Below are positions 17,666 through 29,213 of a stretch of DNA of 44,082 nt, in pieces (within the stretch, counting starts at the first letter, position 1; each line of letters begins with the position of its first letter). The DNA comes from Flavobacteriales bacterium (GTDB taxonomy: Bacteria; Bacteroidota; Bacteroidia; Flavobacteriales; Flavobacteriaceae), in the NCBI GenBank assembly GCA_011524905.1, contig WTJI01000017.1:1-44082 (forward strand), read 5' to 3'. The notes below the pieces were generated by a model. It did no database searches. It was not told where the DNA came from and worked only from the letters and a program-made list of their open reading frames with translations. The translations under genes were made by a program, and so were the position numbers.

Positions 17666-18535
17666 CTATTGGGATGAATTCTCTAATTGCTTTTTATGGT
17701 AATTAACCAAACCATCGATGGGACGCTTAACCACATTTCCAATATTTAATTGGTATTCCGTTGTCAATATTTCTTTGATATCGTCTTGTAGAAAATGTGA
17801 AATAGATCCAACAAAATGAATGGGTATTTGCTTGGCATCTTCAAATTGTAAGATTTGATGCGCTATAAATCGCCTTAGTCCACCTCTGATGATATTTTTC
17901 ATTACAGGATGTGATCGATGTTCAATCATGAATTTGGCAAATGTCGCCAGATATGTGTTTGGGTTTTCTTTACGATAAATATTTTCTTTGATCGTATCCG
18001 CATCCAGTTGGTATTCTTCTTCAAAGGACTTTCTAAGATCTAGTGGCATTTCATTAAAGTAATAACTGCGAATAAGTTGCTTACCGTAAAAGTTACCACT
18101 TGCTTCATCCATTAACACATAGCCAAGAGAAATCACGCGCTGGTCTATTTCTTTACCATCAAAATAAGTACAATTGGAGCCCGTACCTAAAATACAAACG
18201 ATCGAAGGTGTTCCTGGTTTTGCCGTGGCATATACTGCAGCGTAAGTATCTTCTTTGACAGAAATTTCAGCTTGCGTAAAGATCTTTTCAAACACCTTTC
18301 TAATTCGATCCTGTGGGCTACTAATACCGCATCCAGCTCCGTAAAAATAGAGATGGGATACGGATTCACGATTCTGATTAAGATCGTAATTGTTTATGAT
18401 CCGCTCTGTTAAAATTTCACTTGAAAGAACCTGGGGATTGAGACCCAATGTTTGGGTGGAAAACAAAACCTCACCAGTATCAGATATGGCAAACCAATCG
18501 GTTTTCGTCGAACCGCTATCTACAACTAAAATCAT
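17666..18535 (-). CDS. BadF/BadG-type ATPase, probable N-acetylglucosamine kinase
   Basis: This 289-residue ASKHA-fold protein has phosphate-binding boxes DSGSTKTDWF at the N-terminus and GTGSNC near residue 118, and the domain-hinge DEASGNFYG near residue 143. The family includes eukaryotic N-acetylglucosamine kinase and bacterial amino-sugar kinases, and that assignment fits an organism with GH20 and NagZ-like enzymes. It is the last gene of a run with gap (7-base spacing) and pfkA, so phosphorylated amino sugar could enter upper glycolysis. Substrate preference cannot be set from sequence, so the kinase name is inference. Confidence 0.85.
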   Translation of the reverse strand: MILVVDSGSTKTDWFAISDTGEVLFSTQTLGLNPQVLSSEILTERIINNYDLNQNRESVSHLYFYGAGCGISSPQDRIRKVFEKIFTQAEISVKEDTYAAVYATAKPGTPSIVCILGTGSNCTYFDGKEIDQRVISLGYVLMDEASGNFYGKQLIRSYYFNEMPLDLRKSFEEEYQLDADTIKENIYRKENPNTYLATFAKFMIEHRSHPVMKNIIRGGLRRFIAHQILQFEDAKQIPIHFVGSISHFLQDDIKEILTTEYQLNIGNVVKRPIDGLVNYHKKQLENSSQ

Positions 18536-18542
18536 TTTTCAA

Positions 18543-20536
<1,994 letters not shown>

Positions 20537-20553
20537 CTTCAAATTTGACCCAC

Positions 20554-20584
20554 CAAAAATAGTATTTCTATTCTTTTTTTAAAG
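20554..20584 (-). promoter_or_regulatory. Candidate promoter of the pfkA-gap-kinase operon
   Basis: On the minus strand the -7 element TATTTTTG (20561 to 20554) matches TAnnTTTG exactly. It is preceded, after a 19-base spacer, by CTTT (20584 to 20581), a partial -33 TTTG. The spacing fits the Bacteroidota sigma factor. The leader to the ATG would be about a dozen bases. Confidence 0.5.
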
Positions 20585-20620
20585 GTTTAGTGGATAATTT
20601 CATAAATCACTATCCATTAC

Positions 20621-23600
20621 CTAGTTTTTATCACGAAACTGTATTAAATTCGTTGTTTTATTCTGAATTTTTGAAGCTTGGAGGCTATCCTTAACCGCAC
20701 GCTTTTTGATTTTTTGTAGCAGATCACGAAAATTATTGAAATCCACATTGTAGGATAAGCCCATTCCTTGCGTGTAACCAAAGTCCTGACCAATGTAGCG
20801 AAACTCGTTTTCCTTATTGAAAACTTTAGCGCGAAGACTACCGTCTTCGTTTAAAATAAAATCAATTTGTACGTCCCCGACAACCTGGGTCTGAACAATG
20901 CCACCGACAGGAACTCCAATTTTTCCATTAATCAAAATCTTATCACTTAGCTGAGTGCTGAGTGTTAATCCCAATCGATCTTCTGTTTCAATAGCGAGTT
21001 CATTATTTTTCTCGCCTTGAAGATAGTTTACACCAACTTTTAATTTTTCATCCCGTTCTCCCAACAAGGATGACAATACATCCGAAGCTTTTTCGTATAA
21101 ATTATTGGTAATGCCCTGAACAGAAACACTCACATCACTGATAAATACGCCTTGTGACAGCAATGAAATGGCTTGTAATTGACTTCTTTGTGGGTCTGCT
21201 AATCGATAATTTATTTCAGAAACAACCAAATTGTTGGTATTGGGAAACTGAATACTAAACTTTGGGTCATCTGGCTGGAGTAAGTTTCCTTGCAACTGTA
21301 TGGATACTTCGGTAGGGATTTTTCGGTTAAAGTTTGGATTGTCCAACAGCAAGGCTGGATTGGCACCGCCGGGGACGGAATATACTGCTTCCATATTCAT
21401 CTGAGCACCTAAAGGATCGCCTTCCCAGCTTACAGAACCACCAGGCTTTAAACTAAACTTCTTATCGATCACACCAAGATTTTTAAAGTTGTAAGTCCCT
21501 TCAGTTGTCAAAAAATCTCCCCACATATTGAATTTATCCTCAGTGTTGATTTCCATCAATAAGGTTCCTACTCCCTTACCAGACAAAGAACTATTGGATT
21601 CTGGATCTATGACAATCTCTATAGTTGCATCATTTGTTACATCTAACTCAAAATCCATCTCAAAGGGTTTCTTCTTGTTGACTGATGTTTTTTCTTCCTG
21701 TGAAAAGTTGTTTTGGTTTTCTTTCCCTACAAAGTCAATAAATGAAGTGTCAACTAAGCCAAAATCATCGGTCCATGGGACTTTAATATTGGTGCCTTTT
21801 TCCGTCTGACCATCCAAAGTCAGTAATAAAGATTTTGTAGGGCCTGATAAATTTCCTTTTCCACCAAAAAAGCCCTGCCCATAGAATACCCTTTCTGGGG
21901 TCTCTTGAATATTAAAAACCAATAAATTATCGGAGTTCAAATCAAAATCTAGCGTCCAGTTATTAAAATTTTGATGTGAAAATTTACCCGACAGAGTTCC
22001 CTGTGTATCAAATTGTGTATCGGTAAATGGAACTTGCAAAAACGAGAAATTTTGCTGGGTCAACAATACTTTAGCCTCACCAAAACGATAGGCTGTATTG
22101 AGGTAAGGGATAATCAGTCCTGCTTGGGAAAGTTGTAATTGACCGTCATGACTCAAATCCGAAACAGGACCCCATAGGAAAGCATTTCCTTTCACAAGAC
22201 CTGTTATCTCATCTAAACTCCCCTTTGCTAAAGGATTGAGAAAGTTTATTTGAAAATCATTGAAAGTTATGTCCAAATTTAGATTGGGTTCTAAATTACT
22301 GTTTTGCAACGTACCCCTAGCAATCAAGGTTTTTTGCAGCTGCTTTTGTACTTCCAGACTCGTGGTGTAGGTGCCTAATTGAGTATTTCCAGTTCCCAAT
22401 ATTTTTAACGTACCCATCATTTCATTGTTCAAACTCAACTCATCAACTGTAACAGAGAGATCAAGTTCGTTTTTTTCAGCAGATCGAGTGAATTGTAACT
22501 TTGAAGTCATAAAACCCTCGATATCAAAGTTTTTAATGTCAGGTAGAATACCACTCAAAATAACAGCATCAAGATTTGCTTGAAATTCATACGCCTGATC
22601 ACTTGAAAAATAGCCAGATCCAATTATCTTCTGTTGACCCGATTGGGCTGAAAAGTCTTCAACAGCTATCGTCTGATTTTTTAGTTGATACGTGAAGCGT
22701 GAAGGGTTTGCTGTTGCTTGAGATAAAAGCCAATCGTTTGACTTAAAACGGATTGATGATGGCAGTAAATCAAAGCGAAGTTCTTTTTCAGGAACTATGG
22801 TGTGTAAAGCTTTTATATTGAATGTATCATTACGTTGATTTCCCCCTCGTGCTGAAATTTGAAGTAACAGCCCTTCTTTTGTGTCTTGACTAGATAATGC
22901 TATATCTTCAAATTCGTAGTTATTGTAAACTAGACGATTTGCAGAGAAACTATTGGTATTATTTTGTGTTACCGGATTTAGTTTAAGCTCCAAACCTTGA
23001 AATAAACTTTTCTTGTACTTCAGGAGGGGCGCACTAATTTGTAAACGACCTTTATCGGGCGCTGTATGTAACAAGCCGTTGATTGTAAAATCCTTTTCAA
23101 TATTCCATTCGGGAAAAGCTGCATTCAAAGCCTTTTGAGCAATAGTAATATCAACCAAGGCATTTTGTGGTTCTTCAAATTTATGCTCAAAAGCAAATGG
23201 ATAAGCCCGACTTAAAGTGTTTTTCATCAATAGCCCCAAATCGGTCAGTTGAAAGATCCCACGAATACTGCCCTCTAAAAAATCTGATTGTCGTATCGAT
23301 AAGGTTCGATATTTATTTTTTGTATGTGCTTCCAACGAAAAGTCATCAAAACGAACAACTTCTCTCATATCATTCAAACTCCAATTCGAAAACTTAAAAT
23401 TTCCATTGATCTTATTGAGATCTAGTTCAGTAAATCGGGCATCTACCGTTCCTTTTAAAGAAGCGTTTCCTAAATCTGAAAATGAATGAAATATTTCTAA
23501 ATCAATATTTTGTGCTTCTAAATGGACCTTATTTACTAAAAGTGGGTTGTCAGTATGTAACATAAACTGCGCTGCTACATCAAGTCGATTGTCTCCAACT

Positions 23601-25051
23601 CTAAACTGACCTTCCCAAATACCCTTTGATAAGCTACCCTCACTAGATAGTTTATTGAAGCGTTGATTGTCAATTGATAAATAATCAATAGCTGCTTCCC
23701 AGTCCATTGTTTCAAGCTTTTTATTGGCTTGAATGCCGGTAAGTCCAATTTTTCCTGTAAATGAATGAATCGGGAAATGGACAAAAAGATCTTGTACTTC
23801 CCAATCTTTGGCTTGTAGTTGCAAGGCGAATTTATCCTGTCCAGTTAGATCAAGAGGCAAAGTGGTTACAATATTTAGTATTCCATTTTTTTGCCTGAAT
23901 TGACCTTCGATCTGAATCCTATTTTTAGCAAAAAAAATCTCCCCTGCATAAAATAATTTTAAGTCGTCATTACCATTTAAATAGGTCGATGGGAGTATTT
24001 CTTGTTGAGCCATCGATTTCAATGCATCTGATCGTAACAATAAGCTATCAATAGCCAAAGCAAATTGCACATTTTTGCGATCGGCTTCAAATTGAATTCT
24101 CGCCGCAGCTTCTAATTCAACATTTTCTGAAACAACTTGTAGGGTGTCAATTTTGAAATCATATAAGTTTCCCGATCCACTGATTTTAGTTTGGACTGGA
24201 AAGGGATAATATTTTTTGAATCCCCATTCTTTAGGATCTAGTTGCTCTGCCAAAAGTGAAATCCGCATTTTTTCTACCTCTTGTCGTTTTGGGTTTAAAT
24301 CGATTTGTGTTCTTCCTCTAAGTTGGCTTCGAACCGTACGAAGAGAAAAAGAATCCACTCTCAATTCACTAGCAGTTTTTAGCACCGAAGCATTGAAAGA
24401 CTGAACTTCCCCCCACTCAGGACTCATGAATGATAAGTCACTCACATGACCAGATACCTTTTGTGGGCTTATATTAAGTTCTTTTAATTCGAATTGAAGT
24501 TCATTCAAATTAATATTATCCAACTGAAACTGCGGGCTACGGATATTGATTTTTCCTTTTGAAAAAAATAATTTATTTGTTTTAAATGCCACCGAAGTGT
24601 TTGGGTCACTTGCATTTTGGCCTAATTTTTGAATAAATATTTCAAGGTTCGTTAAACTATCTCCCTCATACTGTCTGAGCCTAAGATCAAAGCCTTCCAT
24701 TTTTGCGGCTTCAAAAATAATATTGCCATTTAAAGCTTCGTTGGCTTCTGCGAGTCGGGCTTGGAAATGATCAATAAAAAACAACGTATCAGCGCGATGA
24801 TCTATCCCAACCACACCACTAAAATTGATATTACCCAGTAAATCAATTTTGATTTTTGCAATATCTAAGTTCGCTTTTGTTTTTTCTTGCAAGGACTTTG
24901 TCAATCGCAATGCCAATTGTGTTTGGACTGTAGGTAAAGAAAGTACCATTACAATACCTACAGCTAGTAGTATAAAAACAAGGCTAAGCCCCAATGTTAT
25001 TTTATGTGATCGTTTGATATTAAGCTTTATTTTTGTCTCATATTTATGCAA
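20621..25051 (-). CDS. tamB: TamB-family translocation/assembly module protein
   Basis: This 1476-residue protein is a large AsmA/TamB-type bridge protein. A single N-terminal membrane helix (about residues 18-40) anchors it in the inner membrane. The long beta-rich groove region follows, and the C-terminal DUF490/TamB domain (about residues 1130-1440) includes the repeated amphipathic strands and IPTEVSIQLQGNLLQPD region. Such proteins span the periplasm and are linked to phospholipid transport to, and protein insertion in, the outer membrane. The start is TTG at 25051; the only upstream in-frame candidates before a stop are weaker. That places its first codons over the start of tsaD on the other strand, a six-base head-to-head overlap. 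Confidence 0.9.
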   Translation of the reverse strand: MHKYETKIKLNIKRSHKITLGLSLVFILLAVGIVMVLSLPTVQTQLALRLTKSLQEKTKANLDIAKIKIDLLGNINFSGVVGIDHRADTLFFIDHFQARLAEANEALNGNIIFEAAKMEGFDLRLRQYEGDSLTNLEIFIQKLGQNASDPNTSVAFKTNKLFFSKGKINIRSPQFQLDNINLNELQFELKELNISPQKVSGHVSDLSFMSPEWGEVQSFNASVLKTASELRVDSFSLRTVRSQLRGRTQIDLNPKRQEVEKMRISLLAEQLDPKEWGFKKYYPFPVQTKISGSGNLYDFKIDTLQVVSENVELEAAARIQFEADRKNVQFALAIDSLLLRSDALKSMAQQEILPSTYLNGNDDLKLFYAGEIFFAKNRIQIEGQFRQKNGILNIVTTLPLDLTGQDKFALQLQAKDWEVQDLFVHFPIHSFTGKIGLTGIQANKKLETMDWEAAIDYLSIDNQRFNKLSSEGSLSKGIWEGQFRVGDNRLDVAAQFMLHTDNPLLVNKVHLEAQNIDLEIFHSFSDLGNASLKGTVDARFTELDLNKINGNFKFSNWSLNDMREVVRFDDFSLEAHTKNKYRTLSIRQSDFLEGSIRGIFQLTDLGLLMKNTLSRAYPFAFEHKFEEPQNALVDITIAQKALNAAFPEWNIEKDFTINGLLHTAPDKGRLQISAPLLKYKKSLFQGLELKLNPVTQNNTNSFSANRLVYNNYEFEDIALSSQDTKEGLLLQISARGGNQRNDTFNIKALHTIVPEKELRFDLLPSSIRFKSNDWLLSQATANPSRFTYQLKNQTIAVEDFSAQSGQQKIIGSGYFSSDQAYEFQANLDAVILSGILPDIKNFDIEGFMTSKLQFTRSAEKNELDLSVTVDELSLNNEMMGTLKILGTGNTQLGTYTTSLEVQKQLQKTLIARGTLQNSNLEPNLNLDITFNDFQINFLNPLAKGSLDEITGLVKGNAFLWGPVSDLSHDGQLQLSQAGLIIPYLNTAYRFGEAKVLLTQQNFSFLQVPFTDTQFDTQGTLSGKFSHQNFNNWTLDFDLNSDNLLVFNIQETPERVFYGQGFFGGKGNLSGPTKSLLLTLDGQTEKGTNIKVPWTDDFGLVDTSFIDFVGKENQNNFSQEEKTSVNKKKPFEMDFELDVTNDATIEIVIDPESNSSLSGKGVGTLLMEINTEDKFNMWGDFLTTEGTYNFKNLGVIDKKFSLKPGGSVSWEGDPLGAQMNMEAVYSVPGGANPALLLDNPNFNRKIPTEVSIQLQGNLLQPDDPKFSIQFPNTNNLVVSEINYRLADPQRSQLQAISLLSQGVFISDVSVSVQGITNNLYEKASDVLSSLLGERDEKLKVGVNYLQGEKNNELAIETEDRLGLTLSTQLSDKILINGKIGVPVGGIVQTQVVGDVQIDFILNEDGSLRAKVFNKENEFRYIGQDFGYTQGMGLSYNVDFNNFRDLLQKIKKRAVKDSLQASKIQNKTTNLIQFRDKN
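25028..25035 (+). promoter_or_regulatory. Candidate -7 box (TATTTTTG) for tsaD
   Basis: TATTTTTG lies 10 bases before the tsaD ATG and inside the 5-prime coding end of the divergent tamB. It is an exact TAnnTTTG match, implying a nearly leaderless tsaD message. There is no -33 element at the standard distance, although TTTG occurs 11 bases upstream. Confidence 0.4.
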
Positions 25052-26068
25052 GCATCCAATTACTACATTCTCGGTATTGAGTCATCCTGCGATGACACAG
25101 CTGCTGCTGTTCTTTCTAACGGTAAAGTTCTGTCAAATTGTATTGCTAATCAAGAAATTCATAAAAGATATGGCGGAGTAGTCCCTGAATTAGCTTCTAG
25201 AGCCCATCAATCGAATATTGTTCCTGTTGTCGATCAAGCACTCCTAAAGGCAGGAATCAAAAAAGAACAACTTCATGCGATTGCCTACACGCAGGGGCCT
25301 GGCTTATTGGGATCTCTGCTGGTTGGCAGTAGTTTTGCCAAATCACTTGCGCTTGGACTAAATATTCCACTATTTGCAGTCAACCACATGCAGGCCCATT
25401 TACTAGCCGCATTTATTGATCACCCGCAACAGCAGGCACCTAAATTTCCATTCATTGGGGTCACGCTTTCAGGTGGTCATACACAGATTGTTTTATGCCG
25501 TAACCATTTTGAGATGGAAGTAGTAGGTGAAACGCAAGATGATGCAATAGGCGAGGCTTTCGATAAGTGTGGTAAAATTTTAGGACTGCCCTATCCAGCT
25601 GGCCCCATTTTAGATAAATACGCGCAAAAAGGTAGGGCTGACGCATATCCATTTCCTATTCCCAAGATGCCTGACTTGAATATAAGTTATAGTGGAATCA
25701 AAACCGCTTTTCTCAATTTTATCAACCAAAATCAACAAAAGAATCCAGATTTCATCAATCAAAATCTAGTGGATATTTGTGCTTCACTTCAATACTGCTT
25801 GGTTGAAAATATTTTTAGAAAAATTAAAAAAGCTGTAGCGACACACAAAATAAATACTGTTGTTATAGGTGGTGGTGTCTCGGCCAATTCAGAAATAAGA
25901 AGAAGACTGCTTTCACAAGCCGATAGCGCTGGCTGGGAAGTTCACCTGCCCCCCTTTGAATTTACAACAGATAACGCCGCTATGATTGGGATTGTTGGAT
26001 ATTTAAAACGACTTCAAGAAAATCCGTCTTTTTTGGATGCAGTCGCTGATGCACGCTTAAAATTCTAG
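25046..26068 (+). CDS. tsaD: tRNA N6-threonylcarbamoyladenosine transferase TsaD
   Basis: This 340-residue essential enzyme attaches the threonylcarbamoyl group to A37 of ANN-reading tRNAs, acting with TsaB and TsaE. The family start YYILGIESSCDDTAAAVL, the metal-binding HMQAHLLA histidines, SGGHTQIVL, GEAFDKCGKILGLPYPAGP and the C-terminal GGGVSANSEIRRRL and TTDNAAMIG motifs are all complete. The length is typical. It is head to head with tamB and is followed by rsmE after only two bases, so the pair is very likely co-transcribed. Confidence 0.97.
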   Translation: MQASNYYILGIESSCDDTAAAVLSNGKVLSNCIANQEIHKRYGGVVPELASRAHQSNIVPVVDQALLKAGIKKEQLHAIAYTQGPGLLGSLLVGSSFAKSLALGLNIPLFAVNHMQAHLLAAFIDHPQQQAPKFPFIGVTLSGGHTQIVLCRNHFEMEVVGETQDDAIGEAFDKCGKILGLPYPAGPILDKYAQKGRADAYPFPIPKMPDLNISYSGIKTAFLNFINQNQQKNPDFINQNLVDICASLQYCLVENIFRKIKKAVATHKINTVVIGGGVSANSEIRRRLLSQADSAGWEVHLPPFEFTTDNAAMIGIVGYLKRLQENPSFLDAVADARLKF

Positions 26069-26070
26069 CT

Positions 26071-26778
26071 ATGGACAGATTCTACCATGCTGCACTTCAA
26101 TCTGAAAGTCAACGAATTAACTTGTCAGTAAGTGAAAGTCAACACCTGGTAAAAGTACTACGTAAGAAAATAGGAAGTCAAGTAGAAATCATTAATGGAA
26201 AAGGAGGTATTGCGACTGCAGAAATCCAAAGTTTAGACCCCAAAGGCTGTGGGCTTTGGGTGTACAACTATAAACAATTACCCCCAGCTAGCTACAGTTT
26301 ACACATAGCAATCGCCCCTACCAAAAGCAATGATCGATTTGAATGGTTTTTAGAAAAAGCAACAGAAATAGGTGTTCAACATATCACGCCACTTCTTTGC
26401 ACGAATTCTGAACGTAGAAAAATAAACCTGGAACGTTGGCAAAGAATTATTTTGAGTGCCACTAAGCAGTCGAAGCAGGTATACAAGCCCTTGCTAAATC
26501 CTTTAACGCCTTTTCCTAAATTCATTAATCAACATACAGAAATGCTTATAGCACACTGTCATGATAAGCCCAAAAAAGAATTGCATACAATTCCATTTAG
26601 CACAAATCCATGTTGTATTCTTATTGGGCCTGAGGGAGATTTTACTCAAGAAGAAATTGATCAAGCACTAAACCGTGGAGCACAGGCGATTCAACTGGGA
26701 TCAAATAGATTACGAACAGAAACAGCAGGTATGGTTGCTACTCATACCTGGCGTCTTTTAGCAGATATAGCGCCATGA
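26071..26778 (+). CDS. rsmE: 16S rRNA (uracil1498-N3)-methyltransferase RsmE
   Basis: This 235-residue SPOUT-class methyltransferase modifies U1498 of 16S rRNA using S-adenosylmethionine. It has the N-terminal PUA-like segment (HLVKVLRKKIGSQVEI), the IAPTKSNDRFEWFLEKATEIGV core, IGPEGDFTQEE and the knot motif LGSNRLRTETAGMVATH. All diagnostic family elements are intact. The gene begins two bases after tsaD. Confidence 0.96.
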   Translation: MDRFYHAALQSESQRINLSVSESQHLVKVLRKKIGSQVEIINGKGGIATAEIQSLDPKGCGLWVYNYKQLPPASYSLHIAIAPTKSNDRFEWFLEKATEIGVQHITPLLCTNSERRKINLERWQRIILSATKQSKQVYKPLLNPLTPFPKFINQHTEMLIAHCHDKPKKELHTIPFSTNPCCILIGPEGDFTQEEIDQALNRGAQAIQLGSNRLRTETAGMVATHTWRLLADIAP

Positions 26779-26810
26779 TCGCTTTAATAGAATCTCCCTA
26801 TATTTAACCT

Positions 26811-27899
26811 ATGGAACCAAAAATGATTGCCAACGGCATCCTCCAGGCGGTCTTCAAATTATTACTCATCCTGGGAGGAATTGCTGTTTTATACTATCTC
26901 AATAGTCTTATTATTTACTTTGTGATTGCTGCCGTTATTAGCTTGATGGGGCGACCAATTACAGTTTTTCTGAAAAACAGATTGAAATTCAATGGGATGT
27001 TTGCCGCTGGTATCACCTTGACGTTGTTTGTTCTTCTTTTATTTGGATTACTATCGCTGTTTTTTCCTTTACTAATTGAACAAAGTAATAACTTATCTCT
27101 GTTGGATATAGACCAACTTAAATATAAATTAGAATCATTAGTACAAGAACTATCAGTAAGCTTTGCTATAGATAATTCATTTTGGTCTGGACTCTTAGAA
27201 AGTGAAACCCTTCTACAATCCATCAACTTAGGTTTTCTTCCTGATTTCTTAAATAGTTTATTGAATGCTTTAAGTTCTATTTCTGTTGCACTATTTTCAG
27301 TCGTATTTATATCTTTTTTCCTCTTAAAAGACAGTGAATTACTCGAACGTATTGTTCTGATTTTTATTAAAGAATCCTATCACAACCGAGTACAAAAATC
27401 CTTTGAAAGGATTAAAAATCTGTTGTCTCGCTACTTTATTGGTTTGTTGATGCAAATCACAATTTTACTAGTCATCTATGCTATAGCCTTAGCTTTATTC
27501 GGTATCAAAAATGCATTCATTATAGCGTTTTTGTGTGCCTTGCTCAATCTCATCCCATACCTCGGGCCTATTTTTGGGGGTATTTTGATGATCATTCTGA
27601 CATTAACTAATGATTTAGACCTAAATTTTAGCAACGAAATATTACCGAATATTCTTGGCGTTACTATCGGTTTTACCGTCGGACAATTGGTGGATAATTT
27701 TTTCAGCCAGCCATTTATTTTTTCACGCTCAGTAAAATCGCATCCGCTAGAAATATTTTTTGTCATTCTAGCCAGCGGTTCGTTATTTGGAGCAGTAGGA
27801 ATGATTGTTGCTATTCCACTTTACACAGCCTTAAAAGTAATTTTAAAAGAATTTTTATCTGAAAATCGCATTGTTCAATCATTAACAAAAGATATTTAA
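26811..27899 (+). CDS. AI-2E (PerM/YhhT) family membrane transporter
   Basis: This 362-residue inner-membrane protein of the AI-2E exporter family has paired N-terminal helices (about residues 10-50), a third at about 65-95, a soluble central part, and a C-terminal block of four or more helices containing the family signature LNLIPYLGPIFGG near residue 250 and ASGSLFGAVGMIVAIPLY near residue 330. Family members export various small solutes, and the named autoinducer-2 role is established for only a few. The substrate is unknown here. The gene is 32 bases after rsmE and two bases before the M20 peptidase gene. Confidence 0.9.
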   Translation: MEPKMIANGILQAVFKLLLILGGIAVLYYLNSLIIYFVIAAVISLMGRPITVFLKNRLKFNGMFAAGITLTLFVLLLFGLLSLFFPLLIEQSNNLSLLDIDQLKYKLESLVQELSVSFAIDNSFWSGLLESETLLQSINLGFLPDFLNSLLNALSSISVALFSVVFISFFLLKDSELLERIVLIFIKESYHNRVQKSFERIKNLLSRYFIGLLMQITILLVIYAIALALFGIKNAFIIAFLCALLNLIPYLGPIFGGILMIILTLTNDLDLNFSNEILPNILGVTIGFTVGQLVDNFFSQPFIFSRSVKSHPLEIFFVILASGSLFGAVGMIVAIPLYTALKVILKEFLSENRIVQSLTKDI

Positions 27900-27901
27900 T
27901 C

Positions 27902-29197
27902 ATGCGCAAATTATTACCCCTGTTTTTGGTTAGCCTTTTGGTAAGCACAACCGTAAACGCACAAACTCGATTAAATCGTACGGAGAAAAAAATCATAGAA
28001 AAAGTGGCGTCTTATGAATCAAACGCCATTGCATTTTTAGAAAAAGTAGTGAATATCAATAGTGGCACCCTAAATAAAAAAGGGGTGCGCAAGGTTGGAG
28101 ATGTTTTTGCACTAGAATTTGAAAACATTGGTTTTAAAACTCAATGGATCGATATGCCGGAGGAAATGAACCGAGCCGGTCATCTGTTTGCCTCTATTCA
28201 TGGGGATCGTGGTAAAAAATTATTGCTCATCGGTCATTTAGACACAGTCTTTGAAGAAAACAGTCCCTTTCAGCGATTTGAACGGATCAATGATAGCATG
28301 GCACATGCCCCTGGTGGTAATGACATGAAAGGTGGTGATGTAGTTGTACTCTATGCGCTAAAAGCTTTATCCGATTTGAATTTACTCAAAAACGCAGATA
28401 TCACAGTTGCATTTACTGGTGATGAAGAAAGTACAGGTAAACCCTTGTCTATTTCACGAAAGGCACTGATTGATGCAGGCAAAAAAGCAGATATCGCTCT
28501 GGGATTTGAAAATGCAACAGGCTATAACAACGCAACCATAGCCCGGAGGGGCGCGTCTGGCTGGAAAGTAGAAAGTCGAGGCGTAAGAGCCCACTCTTCA
28601 GGGGTTTTTCGACCTAAAGTTGGTGCAGGTGCCATTTTTGAAATGTCTCGGGTCTTACATCGTTTTTATGAAGAAGTACGTGGAGAAGAACTTCTAACTT
28701 TTAACCCAGGTACCTTACTAGGCGGAACTTTTGTCACCTATGATCCACAAACAAGCAGTGGTAATGTATTTGGAAAAACCAATGTTGTGGCACAAAAAGC
28801 AGTTGTTAATGGCGGATTGCGATTCATTTCTGAAGCCCAAAAAGAAAGAGCACGGAATAAAATGAGAGAGATTGTGGCGGAGCCCTTACCGCAAACCCAA
28901 TCGTCGATTAGCTTTGTCGACAGTTATCCCGCCATGGGACCATCAGAGGGGAACAAAGCGGTATTAGAACAGCTCAGCCAAGTTAGTCAGGCTATGGGAC
29001 AAGGCTCAGTTACTGCCTATGATCCAGCCAAAAGAGGAGCTGCTGATATTTCTTTTGTAGCTGACTACACTGATGGCATTGACGGGTTAGGAACAATGGG
29101 AAAAGCAGCTCACACCCCAGAGGAAACAGTCAACTTAAAGACAATGAATACATTGATCCAACGAACCGCCGTATTGATTTACCGATTAACCCGATAA
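27902..29197 (+). CDS. M20 family metallopeptidase, secreted (glutamate carboxypeptidase-like)
   Basis: This 431-residue zinc peptidase has a signal peptide (residues 1-20, ending VNAQ), so it acts in the periplasm or outside. Metal and catalytic motifs of clan MH are present: GHLDTV, GGNDMKGGD, GDEESTGK with the general-base glutamate pair, and the C-terminal AAHTPEETVN histidine. An insertion between them is the lid/dimerisation domain (about residues 205-325). Closest family types are CPG2-like carboxypeptidases and aminoacylases that trim amino acids or acyl-amino acids. It is probably co-transcribed with the AI-2E gene. Confidence 0.92.
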   Translation: MRKLLPLFLVSLLVSTTVNAQTRLNRTEKKIIEKVASYESNAIAFLEKVVNINSGTLNKKGVRKVGDVFALEFENIGFKTQWIDMPEEMNRAGHLFASIHGDRGKKLLLIGHLDTVFEENSPFQRFERINDSMAHAPGGNDMKGGDVVVLYALKALSDLNLLKNADITVAFTGDEESTGKPLSISRKALIDAGKKADIALGFENATGYNNATIARRGASGWKVESRGVRAHSSGVFRPKVGAGAIFEMSRVLHRFYEEVRGEELLTFNPGTLLGGTFVTYDPQTSSGNVFGKTNVVAQKAVVNGGLRFISEAQKERARNKMREIVAEPLPQTQSSISFVDSYPAMGPSEGNKAVLEQLSQVSQAMGQGSVTAYDPAKRGAADISFVADYTDGIDGLGTMGKAAHTPEETVNLKTMNTLIQRTAVLIYRLTR

Positions 29198-29213
29198 CAT
29201 TTAGCACTAATAA

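Noticed and set aside
20585-20616. Inverted repeat TAGTGGATA/TATCCATTA after tamB
   Set aside because: It can form a 9-bp stem with one wobble, but no T-run follows in the direction of tamB transcription, so it is not called a terminator.
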